From Tamarix chinensis (lineage: Eukaryota; Streptophyta; Magnoliopsida; Caryophyllales; Tamaricaceae), in assembly GCA_030549775.1 (NCBI GenBank), contig CM060172.1:126531122-126595121 (forward strand): a stretch of 64,000 nt of DNA. Reading direction: 5' to 3'. The notes under the pieces are model-generated. The model was not told where the DNA came from. It saw only the letters and a program-made list of their open reading frames with translations, and did not search any database. This document shows, piece by piece, positions 1-12,359 of the stretch. The number at the start of each line of letters is the position of its first letter. Position 1 is the first letter of the stretch. A program made the translations under genes and the position numbers.

Positions 1-2520
1 CCCCTTGTTTCGACCACTATCACCACAGCTCCCCCTTTTCATTTTTCCCCTCGGCTACAGCAACATCTATCGCAGTCACACCCACCTTTCAGCTAAAACA
101 ACCAAAACCAGCCCCTATATATATCAAACCCAACCAAACACCACCCCCACCATTCAGACACACCAACTGCTGCCTATCCTTTGGCTTCAATCAACCACAC
201 CATAGCATCCCCTAGCAATGACATACACTGCCATTGCTTTGTTCCTTTCCATTCAACCTTCCACCATTGCTCCCCTACATACTTCAACCCCTTTGGTCAT
301 TCCTTACTTATTTGATTTAGCAATGACAACTTTGGTCATTCCTTACCCCTTAGCAATGACAACTTGTTTCATTGCCACTCCCTTAGCTTTAGCACTTGTT
401 GTCGTTCCTCCCCACTTGGTTATGCAAAGTTTTCCCGATTCACTCATTTTATTTGTTTCAATTTTTTCTCCATTGTTTCACCCTCCATTCCTTTAGCTTT
501 TTCCTAATTATACTATTAGATCATAATTGTGTTTTATTGTGGATTATTAGGTGATAATTTAGAGGTTTTTTAAGAGGCGAAATAAGATTGCATGTATAGA
601 GACCTGAGCCTTACTCTATAAGGATACTTGTTGTAGTCTAAGAATTTTGGTTTCTAAGTGCTATGTATGATTTTATGTTATACCATGTTATTTATATTAT
701 GTGATCAAATGTATGACTATTAATGCTATAATATGAGATTTGATATTATATGATAGAAAATAAGTAAGTGGAGATTATGCGATATCATTATTCTATGCTG
801 AAAACTCTCAGTGTGATATATGGTTGTAATATGGGTTAATAAGGTATAATAAGTTGGAAATACAAGGTATATGGTGATAAATGAAGGGTTAGGAGATAAT
901 GTTGTCAAAACATATCAGATCTGCATGAAATAGGAGCTTTTGTTATCAGTAAAAACATATTGATCAATATGGGTTTAATATGGGAATCATGGTATTTTAA
1001 TGTGTTATACTATCTAAAATATGATAAGGAATTTATAATAAGTATTTAGAGTAGTCGTGAATGACCTAAGTTTAATAAAGTATGAAAATGACTTGATTTG
1101 GAAATAATAGCCCTAAAACAGGGAAGTTATTATCACATGTGTGAAACGGTCAATTTAAACCAAAAAATTCGGATATGTTATTAATATTGGTTTTTGGGAA
1201 TGTGTACGGAATCTGGTAATTATCTGAGCCCTACAAGAAAAAAAAATGATGTACTTGTGAAATTAGGGTTTAAAAGCCTTGGAATAGTGACTCTTGATAG
1301 AGGTTTATTATCGCATGTGCATGAACTTAAAGTTAGGACTTGAAATTTGAGTATACTAATAATAATAATATTTGAGGAAGATGTAATAAGTTTGGTGGAT
1401 AAAAGAGTAATTGAAGAGGAGTTATGACTAAAATGTGAAATTACGGTTTCTAGAGAATATAATAAATTTGACCGTAGAGAACGACTTTAGGATCCTTGTG
1501 TTGTGCGTTACCTACTTTAAATGTGTTATGTACTTTTCAAATCAATCTTGAATAAGATATTAATCATTTTAAGTGAAAGATTACGTGAGTCGGGCTGTGG
1601 TGTTTTATGAATATGTTCCATCGGAAGATAATAATAGCTCAAGAGCATTTTTCTATGAGAGGTACTTAAGTCTATTCCACCGGATTAATAATAGTAGGAC
1701 CCTAAAATCTTCATGAAAGATAATAAGATTTAAGATAAGTAACCTATTGGATAAGATATTAATGACTTAAAGTGGAATAGTAGGTGAGTCAAGATTGAGG
1801 TTTTGGGTTCATTCCATCAAATGATAATAGTATTTTAGGTGTGTTGTCCCCGCGAGGTACTTTAGACCATTCCACCTGTTTAAGAATAGTAGCTCAAAAG
1901 CATTTTACCCTAAGAGATGTTGGGTATATTCCACTAGATGATAATAGTAGTTTTGGCGTGTTTTCCCTCAGATGTACTTCAAACCATTCCACCAGTTTAA
2001 GAATAATGGGGTCCCTGAATTAAATATAAATAAAAGAATGAAAATTGTTTTATCTAATAAAGAGTCCCGAATCAATACTTAACTCATGATATCTTATGTG
2101 TTTCGCATGTGTACTTATTCTTTGTTGTGAATGTATGTATTTTAACTGTATCCCTGACTCAATAGTATTGTCACCTTCCTCAGTTCTTAGTGTACTAATC
2201 ATCCTTTTTATGTGCGATGTTCATTCCCATGAGAAAGTGGCCCTGATTCTTTTGTACAGGTTATTGAGGGCTAACTGTATGATTTTGCCGCCTATGATGT
2301 GTTGTATAGGGTGGAGTGATTTTTCTGTACTATGGGTTTGGATAAATAGTCATGTTATCTAGAATTTTCAAATGTTGTATCAAGGTTTTTATGGTTTTGT
2401 CATTGAATATTTGTTTCTCATTATTTTGCTATATTTTCAAATCAAAGATTATTTTATAGGTTTTGTATGGATTTTATCCCTCATTATGTCCTTCTTACAC
2501 CAGTTTGGGATTGAATTAGG
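1..2520 (+). mobile_element. Partial long LTR (5' end outside window), Ty3/gypsy-type family
   Basis: There is no coding gene here; the short ORFs are chance. A pyrimidine-rich block (1-500) is followed by AT-rich DNA, then a repeated block around 1615-2015 and a block near 2160-2260 that closely resembles 40290-40360 (both contain tgtactaatcatc and attcccatgag). The same order occurs in the LTRs at 37989 and 44147, so this is a sense-oriented LTR of that family. The last part of the LTR seems to resume after a LINE insertion and end at 4605 with gggatattaca. LTR identity is inferred from shared blocks and the family ending; the start is not visible. Confidence 0.6.
1615..2015 (+). repeat. 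LTR-internal repeat with the ATTCCACCGG..AATAGTAG motif
   Basis: Units of about 60-70 bp alternate between forms like ttccatcggaagataataat and attccaccggattaataata, and are joined by agagcatttt...gaggtactt. Five or six copies are recognisable. The reverse complement of the same motif is repeated inside the minus-strand LTR at 51059-51460, and single copies occur in other LTRs of the window. This makes it a hallmark of the family, probably in the LTR promoter half. Confidence 0.7.
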
Positions 2521-2524
2521 TTAA

Positions 2525-4480
2525 TTGATTAATTGGGAAAAATCATCCATGTTTTTCTCTCCCAGTACCAGAGATGAGAATAGACATCAAATCCATGCCA
2601 TTAGCTATATTCCAATTGTGGAATAGCTAGGAACGTACTTAGGAGCGTTGGTTGGCCATGATTGCTAGAGACACAATCACTTCTCTTATGTGCTTGAAAA
2701 ATTCAGTTCAAAACCCGCTAGTTGGAAGGCTAAGTGCTTATCTCTTACTAGATGGGTTACCTTAGCCAAATCGATCATCACATCTCTCTCCACCTACACG
2801 GCTCAATTTGTGCAAATCCTGATAGGATTATGTGACGAGATTGATAAGATGGTGCACAATTTCATATGGGGAGGACCTATGCTATCCAAGAAAACACCAT
2901 GGGTGTACTGGTAACAAATTTGTTTTCCTAAGAGTTATGGGGTTTGGGGATTCATAAGACAAAATAAGAAAATATTTCTTTACTTGGGAAACTTGGTTGG
3001 AAGCTAGTTCAAGGTGATCATACACTCAAGGTGGAGATGGTTAAGGCTAAGTATTTTTTCAATGAATTCTCATTGCAATTTGATCATAAGAACCAAACTT
3101 CACTCGTTTACAAGCTTCTGTTCATGAGTATTGGGATTATTAAGCAAGTCGTGGGGTGGTGCATTGATAATAGGGAAACAACTAATTTCTAGAAGGGCCC
3201 ATGGGTTACTAGTGTGCCTTTGTCAAGGCTAGATCTCACTAGCGTTACCCCTTTCGAGATAGATAATTATGTGACAAACTATGCTAATGATAATGGTGAT
3301 TGGCAGTGGGGGCAGTTTGCTCATCTCCTCCCCCTTATAGTAGTTTTGAGCATTGTAGGAATACAATTTTTTTGTTTATACTTCCAAACCAAATAAATTG
3401 AACTATAAGCATACAACTATGAGGGAATATTCAATGGCTTCTAGGTACAAGATTCTAATGAATTTTTTCTCGGAAAGGTAAAAATTCAAATGGAAGACCG
3501 TTTGGAAGATGCATATTGCTGAAGGAAATTGTTTGTTCTTGTGGAGGGTGGTCTTTGATTACTTACCAACCAATAAGAAACGAGTCAAGAAAAATTTCAC
3601 CTCATACATTTTGTGTCATTTGTGGTGGATCTACAATGAAGAGATTAAGTACATGTTGCAAGAATGTTCTTTTGCATAATCAGTGTGGCTAGAGCTTGTT
3701 CTTAGACACATTCAGGCATGCTTCTTTTAGGCTATTTGTTTGAATTGTATTGAATGGAATTAATGAGATACACATGTCCATCTCGGGGTTCCTTGGAGCC
3801 TCACTTTTACCATGACCCTTTGGTGGCTCTATAATTGGCATTGTATGTGCCTCACCTAAGTAATGTTGGGAAGTTGATTTGAAAGAAAGTAAAGGAAATG
3901 GATTTGACCTAGAGCCTCGTTGGTTTAACCACTGATGGGGTTCATAGATGGATGCTACAGGTCAGTTGGGTGCCACCTTGAATCAACCGGTTGAAGCTCA
4001 ATGTTGATGGTTTTATGGTCCTAAATTCAAAATAAGCAAAAGCAGGTGGAATCTTACGTGATTGCATGGGGAGATGGTTGCATGGTTTTGTCTACAACAT
4101 TAGCATACCTAATACATTGCATACTGAGTTATGGGCCATTTATCAAGGCTTACTTTTCTTGCGTAGGATGGGCATGCAAAACGTTGTGTTGGAATCAGAT
4201 TTGAAAGTGGCGGTGGATGTTATCAAAGGGAACTCTAATGAACACATTGCCATAATATTAACTTGGCTCGTGCTTGTAGAGATAGACTTCTGGAGGAAGT
4301 AGGTTTCACTTTAGTGCATACTTTTCATGAATCCAATCAATGTGCGGATAGGTTATCACATATGGCAATTAGCATCCCTTTAGGTTTCCACATCCTTAGT
4401 TTTTCCTTCATAGGATTAGCCATTATTTATGTAATGATGCTCTAGGCATCAGTTTTCCAAGATCTTGCAATATATAATAG
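2525..4480 (+). pseudogene. Degenerate LINE (L1-type) C-terminal reverse transcriptase region, zf-RVT and RNase H
   Basis: A broken non-LTR retrotransposon inserted in the LTR. Reading across stops and frameshifts shows, in order: a reverse transcriptase tail with LGTYLGAL; a thumb/linker at 2690-2914 containing SWKAKCLSLTRWVTLAKSII and CDEIDKMVHNFIWGG, typical of plant L1 ORF2; a zf-RVT-like segment near 3530-3690 (DYLPTNKK, later a Cys-rich part); and an RNase H domain at about 3970-4310. The catalytic pattern of that RNase H is still visible as NVDG, TELWA and ESDLK. There are several in-frame stops and at least one frameshift, so it is dead. The endonuclease and reverse transcriptase core are missing, a 5' truncation usual for LINEs. 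No clear target duplication or poly-A was found. Confidence 0.85.
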
Positions 4481-4530
4481 GACATGAGTCATGAGTCATT
4501 ATTTTTTATTAAAAAATGACTCATATTGAT

Positions 4531-4605
4531 ATATGGATTCAGTCATCAATCCTAAAAGCGTTATCAAGTAACTACCCACATCCATTGTGAAGTCGGGATA
4601 TTACA
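4531..4605 (+). mobile_element. Probable 3' end of the interrupted first LTR
   Basis: After the LINE, the stretch ends in gggatattaca, the terminal form shared by the other LTRs of this family. It is best read as the LTR that starts before the window. A small hairpin (atgagtcat ... atgactcat, 4489-4523) lies at the junction. This is an inference from the terminal motif only. Confidence 0.4.
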
Positions 4606-5170
4606 TTAACTCTAGACAAATTAAAAATCCCTCATTCTTAAATTAATTAGAATAAATTATATTTTAATATATTCAATTACCTGCAAAGATGATGAACTAA
4701 ATTAATTGTTACTTATTCCAATTAATTACTTACCCATTAGAATTAATCCAACTCCTAACATTACATATAAATTTGATCAGATTTCATACAAAGGACAATA
4801 ATTTAAATATTATGATTCATATATCAAAATACTCAATTATTCATAATCCAAAGAAATAACACACAATAAAGATCAGAACTTCATAAAATGGCTAATTGAA
4901 ATTTAACATAGATTAAATTAAAATTTAAGTAAAAATTCATATAAAAAGATAAAAATTTAATAATAGATATAGAAAATTTCCAATTAAAGAATAGTTGCAA
5001 ATATTTCTCCAATGAATTAGTTCTTTTCATTAGGATTATGGACGCGTCCTCTCACTATAACTATTCATTCTCTTTATATAAATTTTAAACTTCAATTTTA
5101 TAATATTTAAACTTACGTGTGGGAGGATCACCAACGCACCCCTTTTTACAATAAAACTAAATTCAAAGGT
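4606..5170. other. AT-rich spacer, no feature recognised
   Basis: Very AT-rich with no ORF, repeat or RNA gene that I can support. It ends at the 11-bp direct repeat that marks the left edge of the Mutator-like element. Confidence 0.6.
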
Positions 5171-5181
5171 CTGTTATCTAA
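5171..5181 (+). repeat. Left target-site duplication of the MULE (ctgttatctaa)
   Basis: The 11 bases ctgttatctaa recur exactly at 21468-21478. The two copies bracket everything that belongs to the Mutator-like element, and 9-11 bp is the usual target duplication for that superfamily. Confidence 0.6.
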
Positions 5182-5640
5182 TCTCACCTCTCCTTAAACA
5201 CCCCTTTTACTAAATATACATCTATATACCCCTATTTTTTCCATCATTTCCAATGTTATCCCTCTCATTTCTCCATCTCTCAATTCTATCTAACACATTT
5301 TCTCTCTTCTCTCTCTTCTCCCTCATCTCAACTCTTCTCAAATTCTTCCCAAATCTTCATCAATTGAGAAAATTAGATTGAAATCAACAATCTAATACAC
5401 TATATATAAAAAGGTATGCAAGATTTCATCCTTTTTTTGTTTGTTAATTTTTATCATTTTTTAATTAGTTGAAATGCAAAATATAATTATTGTATTATTC
5501 TTAATTTAGGTGTTTTTTTAACTAAAAGTAATGTTTGTATACACATATCAAACTTATATTAGTAAAATAATTGTAAATTTTTGGTAAAAATTTGAGCTTC
5601 GTACTATAAAAATGGAGGCCAAGGTCAAAATGGTATGGTT

Positions 5641-5853
5641 GATGGGTGGTTCACCTGTCATCCATGCCTAGTAATGGGTAGCTCACTCATCAAGGAACAC
5701 ACACTAGTGGACAGTTCACCTTCAAAAGTCCAAACCGGCTAGTAACTCACCCGTCACATACTTCCTTTAGCGGACAACTAACCTGTCACTTATGACCCCC
5801 ACCGAGTAGTTTACCCATCAAATTTTATTCCAAACGGGTAACTCACCCATTGA
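5641..5853 (+). repeat. Left subterminal array of the MULE: 7 near-palindromic units, about 32-bp period
   Basis: Seven units resembling acgggtaactcacccatca start near 5641, 5672, 5706, 5735, 5769, 5801 and 5832, so the spacing is about 31-34 bp. Examples are gatgggtggttcacctgtca, gcggacaactaacctgtcac and aaacgggtaactcacccatt. The core GGGT..CTCACCC is close to self-complementary. The reverse complement of the same consensus forms the right array at 21034-21183. Position and inverted layout suggest transposase-binding sites; that function is inferred. Confidence 0.75.
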
Positions 5854-5864
5854 AACCCTAAACC

Positions 5865-6060
5865 CCAAAATCTTCTAACCTAACCCTAAACAATAACCCC
5901 TCTAACCCTTAAACCCAAAATCCCATAACCCTTGAGCATAATCCTAAACACTCTAACCCTAAACCCAAAATCATCTAACCCTAAACTCTAAACCCTAAAC
6001 TTTAAACCCTAACCCAAACCCTAAACCCTTTAACCCTTAACAGAAACCCTAAACCCTAAA
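5865..6060 (+). repeat. Interstitial telomere-like tract (degenerate CCCTAAA)
   Basis: About 200 bp rich in aaaccctaaa and taaccctaaac, i.e. the plant telomere unit CCCTAAA with many variants. It lies inside the MULE next to its subterminal array. The LTR at 6061 starts exactly at the edge of the tract, and its target duplication (ctaaa) is telomere-like sequence. The tract is too degenerate to be a recent telomere piece. Confidence 0.8.
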
Positions 6061-6852
6061 TGTAATACCCCCAAAATTCACTAATGAAAAATTTCATTAA
6101 TTAAAAGGAAATTAGTGGAAGCAAATTAAGAAATCGTGAACTTTGGGGATATTACCGCCACACTTAGTACCGGACCGGTTCACTTCTACTGTTCCAGTAC
6201 CAAGTGTTAAGGCTAAAAAGGTAAAATACAATTTAAAGAGAAACTTAAGCATATGTAAATCAGAGAAGCGCAGTAAACACTTTACAAGAGAAAAATTCAA
6301 CAACGGTGGTTTCAAAATAACAAATACATTGATTTAAAAGAGACAAATTAAAAACCCTAAAATTTCCAGACAGTACCTTACGCTCTTTCCTAAGAGCCCA
6401 CTTGAATATCACCTGAATACAACCTGCAAGGGTACTGCCCATTAAATAGGCAGGGGCCCCACGAAGGGAACCCTTTAGTACTACGGTACTGAGTAACCCT
6501 TTAAAAACGCACTTAAAAACAGGCACGCAATGTAACACATGAAATACTACTACATTCATATATAACCATAGGTATAAACATGATATTCAGATCCATTTAT
6601 TCGCACATCCAATAATTCAATCAGATATTAATAGTGTATACGTAACATTCACTTTCATATATTCGCTTACTTAACAAGTCAACCAAATATCAATAGGCCA
6701 TAATGAGTAATCGATACTTTTTCGGGCCTTGAGGCCATTAGTCCATCATTAATCAATCATCTCAGTGATTAGTATTTTTCCATAATTTATTCACATCCAA
6801 AAACAAATTTAATTGAGCTCAGGACCCCCACTATTCTGGCCGGTAGATCAGA

Positions 6853-6890
<38 letters not shown>

Positions 6891-9800
6891 TCTAGGGTAA
6901 AAACATCCTGGGCCACCATTATATCTGGTGGATCAATACTCATGAACATCATCCAGGGCAAAACATCCTGGGCCACTATTATTTCTGGTGGATCGGTACT
7001 CATCAAATAAATCAACTGGTCCCGGCTCATTAATATTTCACTTAAACGATTAGTATTTTCCCTTTTTATTCAACACAATAATTTCATTTATTTGCCTCGA
7101 TAGGGAGATCAAGAACCCAGGACACAAAGGTACACCGGTCGCATTGGTGCATAAAAGCTACTCAGTACCCTTCAACTAGTAACCCAGGGACGCAAAGGTA
7201 CCCTAGTCGTACTGGTGCATAAAGCTAACTCAATACCTTACCGACAAAGACACCTAATCCTTAAGTATGCATACCCCCTAACTAGGTCCGTAGATCTAGA
7301 TAGAGTAGATATAGGGTCTGGCTAGGGCACAAAGGCACTCCAGCAAATACCAAATAATCGTGGGCTAAGCGACCCCTAAAGAGCCACCATTCCCGATCTC
7401 GAGGTCTTTCACTTTAAGTATTAGTGTCTTAATTAATGGTGATCACAAAAGCACAACAATAAGATAATTATCCACTTTTAATCGTTCATATATCATCAGA
7501 AATTTCTTATTCAAATGGTTGTCCAAGGCAACACAAAAGACTCATTGAGGCCGTCCTAATCTCATCTAATTTCGAATTAAAATTCAATCGCGTGATACTT
7601 ACTAATCATCAAATACTCCTACCTCGTTAATCGGCATTATTAAGGTCATATTACGAATTCCACAATCACAATGATATATTAGATACAACTACTCATTTAC
7701 CCCTTACTTATAAAATCACTAAGTCATCCTTTTTTTATTTGATAAATTACCATATTACCCTCTTTGTTACAAAATCACCAAGTTACCCTTACTCGATTTA
7801 GGTTACTAAATTATTTCTCATACTTATTAGGTCACTAATCCCACCCTTCATAATTATTACATTTAATATACTTTCTATTTAGTTGGTTAGGTTACCGTTT
7901 TACCCTTTTTCCTTTATTATAACTAATAAATTATCCTTGGGTTGGTCAAATTACCAAATTACCCTTCCTCCTTATCCTAATTACCAAATTAACCATTTGG
8001 TTGGTTAAATTACCAATTTACCCCTCATATTTATCATATTTACCATTTTACCCTTCTCCATTAAATTATCAAATTATCCTTTAGTTATTTAAATTATTAT
8101 TTTACCCTTCTCAATTATTATAATTACCAATTTACTCCTTTCCAATTTCCACTTTTACCCCTTTGATTTACAAAATTACAGTTTTACCCCTTTACCTTCA
8201 AATTTACCATTTTACCCCCTAACTCCCAAAAATTACCACATTGCCCTTTTACTTATAAAATTTCCATTTATCCTTAATTATGAAATTACTATCTTACCTC
8301 TTTTAATTTCTAAATTACTTTTCTGCCCGTTAATCATGAAATTACTATTTTACCCTTTAATTATAAAATTTCAAATTTACCCTTTTACTACAAAATTACC
8401 AAATTGTCCTTTTATTACAAATTACCAAATTGCCCTTTTATTACAAATTACCAAATTGCCCTTTTGTTACAAATTACCAATTTGCCACTTTTATTACAAA
8501 ATTACCAAATTACCCCTTTTATTACAAAATTACCAAATTACCCTTTTATTACAAAATTACTATTTTACCCTCCTTACTTCTAAAATGACCAATTTATCTC
8601 TTACTTCCAAAATTATCATTTTATCCTTTTATTAACAAATTTACTATTTTTCCCTTACCTCCAAAATTACCATAATACCCCTTTTTACGAAAATTTACCA
8701 TTATACCCCTTATCACACCACTTATATTAAATTATTATTATTACTACATAAAATATTAATGCATCATCCACAACTTTTAAAGTTAACACAATACTCATTA
8801 ACACCCGTATATAAATTAGGCCATATTCTTGTACAATGTACATTAATAAAATCCCCTAAGGCTCACAAAATATTAAACATGTATTAAATATTACAATAGC
8901 ATAAAACAGTATGGATAATACTTAACATTTTCCTTAACAAACAAATTATTAACTTAAATACTATTTCCATACATATCATATAACCTATCATGCTTCCTTT
9001 CATCAACCAACACAATAACCACATATAATATACTAAACAACATATATCAAGCATAATACACATTCAAAATGCCTAATGTGCTAACATGTGTTAATCCATG
9101 CATTTAAGCGGGATTTAGATTCCCGTAAAAACGAACCTTAGCTATATTCCGGTTAAAGGTTCAAGCTTGATTTATCAAAACCAATACCTAAAAATAATTC
9201 AAGACTTATTACATTAGAAATAATAAAATCAAAGTACAAAACTTTATAACACTTAATTAATGAAATAATTAAATTAAAATATGATTATACCTTAAAATTA
9301 TTAAACAAATAGATTAAGAGATGCAGAAACTCATGCTGCTAATACAGCATGAGCTGCATGCAAAGAAATGAAAAGGAGGGGGCTCAAAGGTGGTGGAAAT
9401 AGGAAAAATGGGTATTTTCGGGTTGGTGGTTTAGGGCTAAGAAAAGGGCATGGTGGGGAAGGATTTGGGGCAAGGGGATGGTGCAGAAGTGTAGAGGGGG
9501 TGTAGGTGGTGGTCGGGGATGGGTTGAAGGTGGCTAAGGGCGGCGGAGGCCGCGACAGCAAGGCTGCGAAGGTGGCAGCCGAGGAGGGAGGTCGAGATGG
9601 AGGCTGGTGAGGAAGGAAAATGGGGAGGGAAAACGAGGGTCTGCAGGTGGTGTTTTCGGCCAAAGGAGCATTGGGGGTGGTAGAGGGGGTTGCAGGGGTT
9701 ATTGTGGTGGCTCAGGTGGCGGCATAGGCGACGGAACGACAACAGATCAGGGCTGCATAGGGTGGTTACCGAGAAGGGATGGAAGGGGAGAGAAAAGGAA

Positions 9801-10915
9801 GAGAGGAGGAAGAATGGGCTGCAGGGTGGCTTGATGGAGACTGTGATGACTCGAGGGGGAGGTAGAGGGTGGAAGGAGGTGATGAAGGTGGTGGTTGAGG
9901 TGGCGGCAACGACGGATATTAGCGGCGAAACAAAAATAGGGGAGAGAGGGGAGGAGAAGAAAGGAAAGAAGAGAGGATCGGGGGAAGGAATTTTGGGCTC
10001 GAAAAATGCCCGAATGGATCAGGAAAGGAAAAAGAAAAAGGATAAGGAGATAGAGGAGGGGATAGGGAGCTCGGGGATGGCGTTAGGGTGGTAGGGGAAT
10101 GGAGGTTGCAGGGAGAGGGAGAGGAAGGTGTCGGCAGGGAGAGGGAGAGGGAGAGGGAGACAGGGATGGTGGGACTGGTATGGCCGGAAAACGACGAGAA
10201 GGAGAGGGTAGGAGACAAGGGAGGTCAACGGAAGAGAGGAAGCTACAGGTCGGGCGGCGAAAATGGTGGAGGAAGGTCGGGATTATCGTCGGGGAAAGAG
10301 GAAGAAGAAGAAGAGAAGAAGAAAGAAGGGTCAGGGGCTGGGCGTGCGAGACGGGAGAACCGGCCGAAGGAAAGAAAAAAAGAGCGGGTCGGTCGAGGAA
10401 GAAAGAAAAGAAAGGAGGAGGGGTGGTCAGGCTCGACGTAGGAGAAGGAGGGGGACGAGTGGGCCTACAACCCAGCGCAGGAGGTAAGGGACAAGCAAGC
10501 CGGCTGGCTGGCGGCCCAAAGAAGGAAAAGGAAGAAGAAAGAAAAGGGAAAAAGAAGGAAAAGGAGAAGGAAAAAGAAAAAAGAAAAGAAAATGGGATTA
10601 AATAATTTAATTGATAAAATAATAAAATAGAATAATTTTGGATAATAAATTGATTAAATAATTTAATTTAAGACAATTAAAATATAAGGGTTAAAAAGGA
10701 TAGTTTTTTGTAAAATAAGGGTTTAAATTTTTATTTAAATAATAAGAGTATAATAAAATAATAAAATATTTATTTTAATTTATTAAATATTTATACCCAA
10801 TTTTATTTACTCAAAAATCCATAAAATAATTAAATTAAATGAATTTAAAGGCTAATTTATTCCAAATAAAATTTATTTATTAAAATATAATCTTTTAAAA
10901 TTTCGGGGGATTACA
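6061..10915 (-). mobile_element. Solo LTR of 4855 bp (minus orientation), 5-bp target duplication ctaaa
   Basis: Starts tgtaataccccc and ends cgggggattaca, the TG..CA form of this family, and is flanked by ctaaa on both sides (6056-6060 and 10916-10920). No primer site, polypurine tract or gag-pol is present, so it is a solo LTR. It is antisense: its purine-rich block (9350-10600) lies on the right, mirroring the pyrimidine-rich left block of sense copies, and the left end matches the reverse complement of sense 3' ends. Inside are two copies of a motif like ggccaccattatatctggtg (6915-6990), an (AT)n run at 6857-6889 and a tandem array at 7680-8740. The long Arg/Glu/Lys-rich frames at 9600-10600 are by-products of the purine tract. 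Confidence 0.9.
7680..8740 (+). repeat. Tandem array of about 22-27-bp AATTACCAAATTACCC units in the solo LTR
   Basis: About 40 diverged units of the form aaattaccaaattaccctt plus a short T/A linker. The most regular part is about 8390-8560, where attacaaattaccaaattgc repeats almost exactly. The short ORF at 8336-8635 only reads through this array. The array is internal to the LTR. Confidence 0.85.
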
Positions 10916-10920
10916 CTAAA

Positions 10921-11010
10921 TCATTGATGAGCTAATACATAATATTTAATAATGAATTTTTGTTATAATTGGCAAATAGCTGATATAGGAGGTAGAGGAA
11001 AAGATCCGAG
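10921..11010 (+). mobile_element. MULE remnant between two solo LTRs (probable N-terminal exon piece of the PMD gene)
   Basis: Ninety bases left between the target duplication of the first LTR and the start of the second. The end (ggaggtagaggaaaagatcc) reads as a Gly/Arg-rich stretch, and the sequence resuming after the second LTR at 15940 continues with Arg/Ala-rich coding-like bases. I infer that the second LTR landed in the 5' part of the plant mobile domain gene. Confidence 0.45.
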
Positions 11011-12359
11011 TGTAATACCCCGTATTTTTAAATTTTAATTTTATTAAGTTTAATTATTTTATTAGCGTAATTTGATATAAATATTTAATTATTTAAATTT
11101 TGATTCATTTTATAAATTTATTGATAATTTTGACTTCATATTTGAATTTTATTAATTATTGTCGTTACGGATGATTCTAGATAAATTCATTCACAGCCAT
11201 GATTATATTTTATTTATATGATTTCAATTTTTGGTTAAAAATATGTATTTTTGTTCTCTCTTGTATTTTGATTTTTAATATTTTAGACTCGTTTTTTTAT
11301 TATAACTTCTTCGTGTGATTACAACTTTGTTTTGAAGTTATATTTTGTTAATGAAATAAATTATTTAAATTATAAAATTTCCTTTCAAATAGTAAAATTA
11401 TTTTAATGATTTTATTCGTAGAAAATATTTCCAACTCTGAATTTATCCATTTTTACGAGGTTGTTAAGATCTTTGGAAAGTTTTAAATGAAAAGAGATTT
11501 TTGTAACTTATTTAAAGATTTATTTCTGAAATTTATTTTCTTCCGTTTTACTCTTTTTAGTCTGTGTAAGACCGTTTTCGGAAATTATTTAAATTAGTCC
11601 TAGTTTCTTAGAATTTGATTTAAATATTTTCTTATATGGTTTTAAATATTTTTTGAGGTCTTATAATGTATTTTTGTAAATAATATAGATCCTTGCGTTC
11701 GTTTGTAATTTCTTCCGAAAACTTTTATGAAATTCTTTATATAGCTATTATATCAATTTTATACCTTCGGATCCTTATGAAATGATTTTTCTTAAATGAG
11801 TTTTAGATAAAATCTTCTAATAATATTTTTATTTATTTAACATTTCATTGTTTATTTGTATTTGCCAAAAAAAAAACTCACCCGACCAACAACCCCCTCC
11901 TTTTCCTTTTCTCTCTTTTACTCTCCCTCCTTTCTTTTCTCTCTCTCTCTTCCTTCCAGTTGCCTTCTGCACCTAAATTCCCAGCCACGAGTTGCCTCCT
12001 TCCCTGCTCCTTCGCCGTCCAACACAACCACCAGACCAGCCACAACCAACCACCATGACACCACTCCATTCGCCCAACGTCAACACCCTCCGCTAGCAAG
12101 TCCAGCATGCATCAGCAATGGAGCCATTGTCCAGTCACTGTCAATGTTTCCCAACCACTAGCGAGTGATCCTTGCTCTCCAACGAAGTTCCACCGACCCC
12201 AAATTACTTATATTCACTGCATTATGTTCAATATAAATTACCCTAAACCCTAACTCTTATTTTGATTAATTTGGTATAAATTAGATTATGATAAGCTAAA
12301 TTAGTTGTTTAACTATGTATATATATGATTGATTTATAGTAGTTAATTGTAGTTTATAT

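Noticed and set aside
2096..2362. 88-codon Cys/Leu-rich frame
   Set aside because: It overlaps the LTR block shared with 40290-40360, where the frame is not preserved.
5641..5853. Repeat-spacer layout that looks like a small CRISPR array
   Set aside because: Repeats are diverged and near-palindromic, spacers are only about 12 bp, no cas genes are present, and this is a plant nuclear transposon.
8336..8635. 99-codon frame rich in Tyr, Lys and Leu
   Set aside because: It reads through the tandem AATTACC array, so it is a repeat by-product.
9607..10605. Overlapping long Arg/Glu/Gly-rich frames on the plus strand and Ser/Pro-rich frames on the minus strand
   Set aside because: They arise from the purine-rich block of an antisense LTR; all frames are open by composition and no domain is visible.
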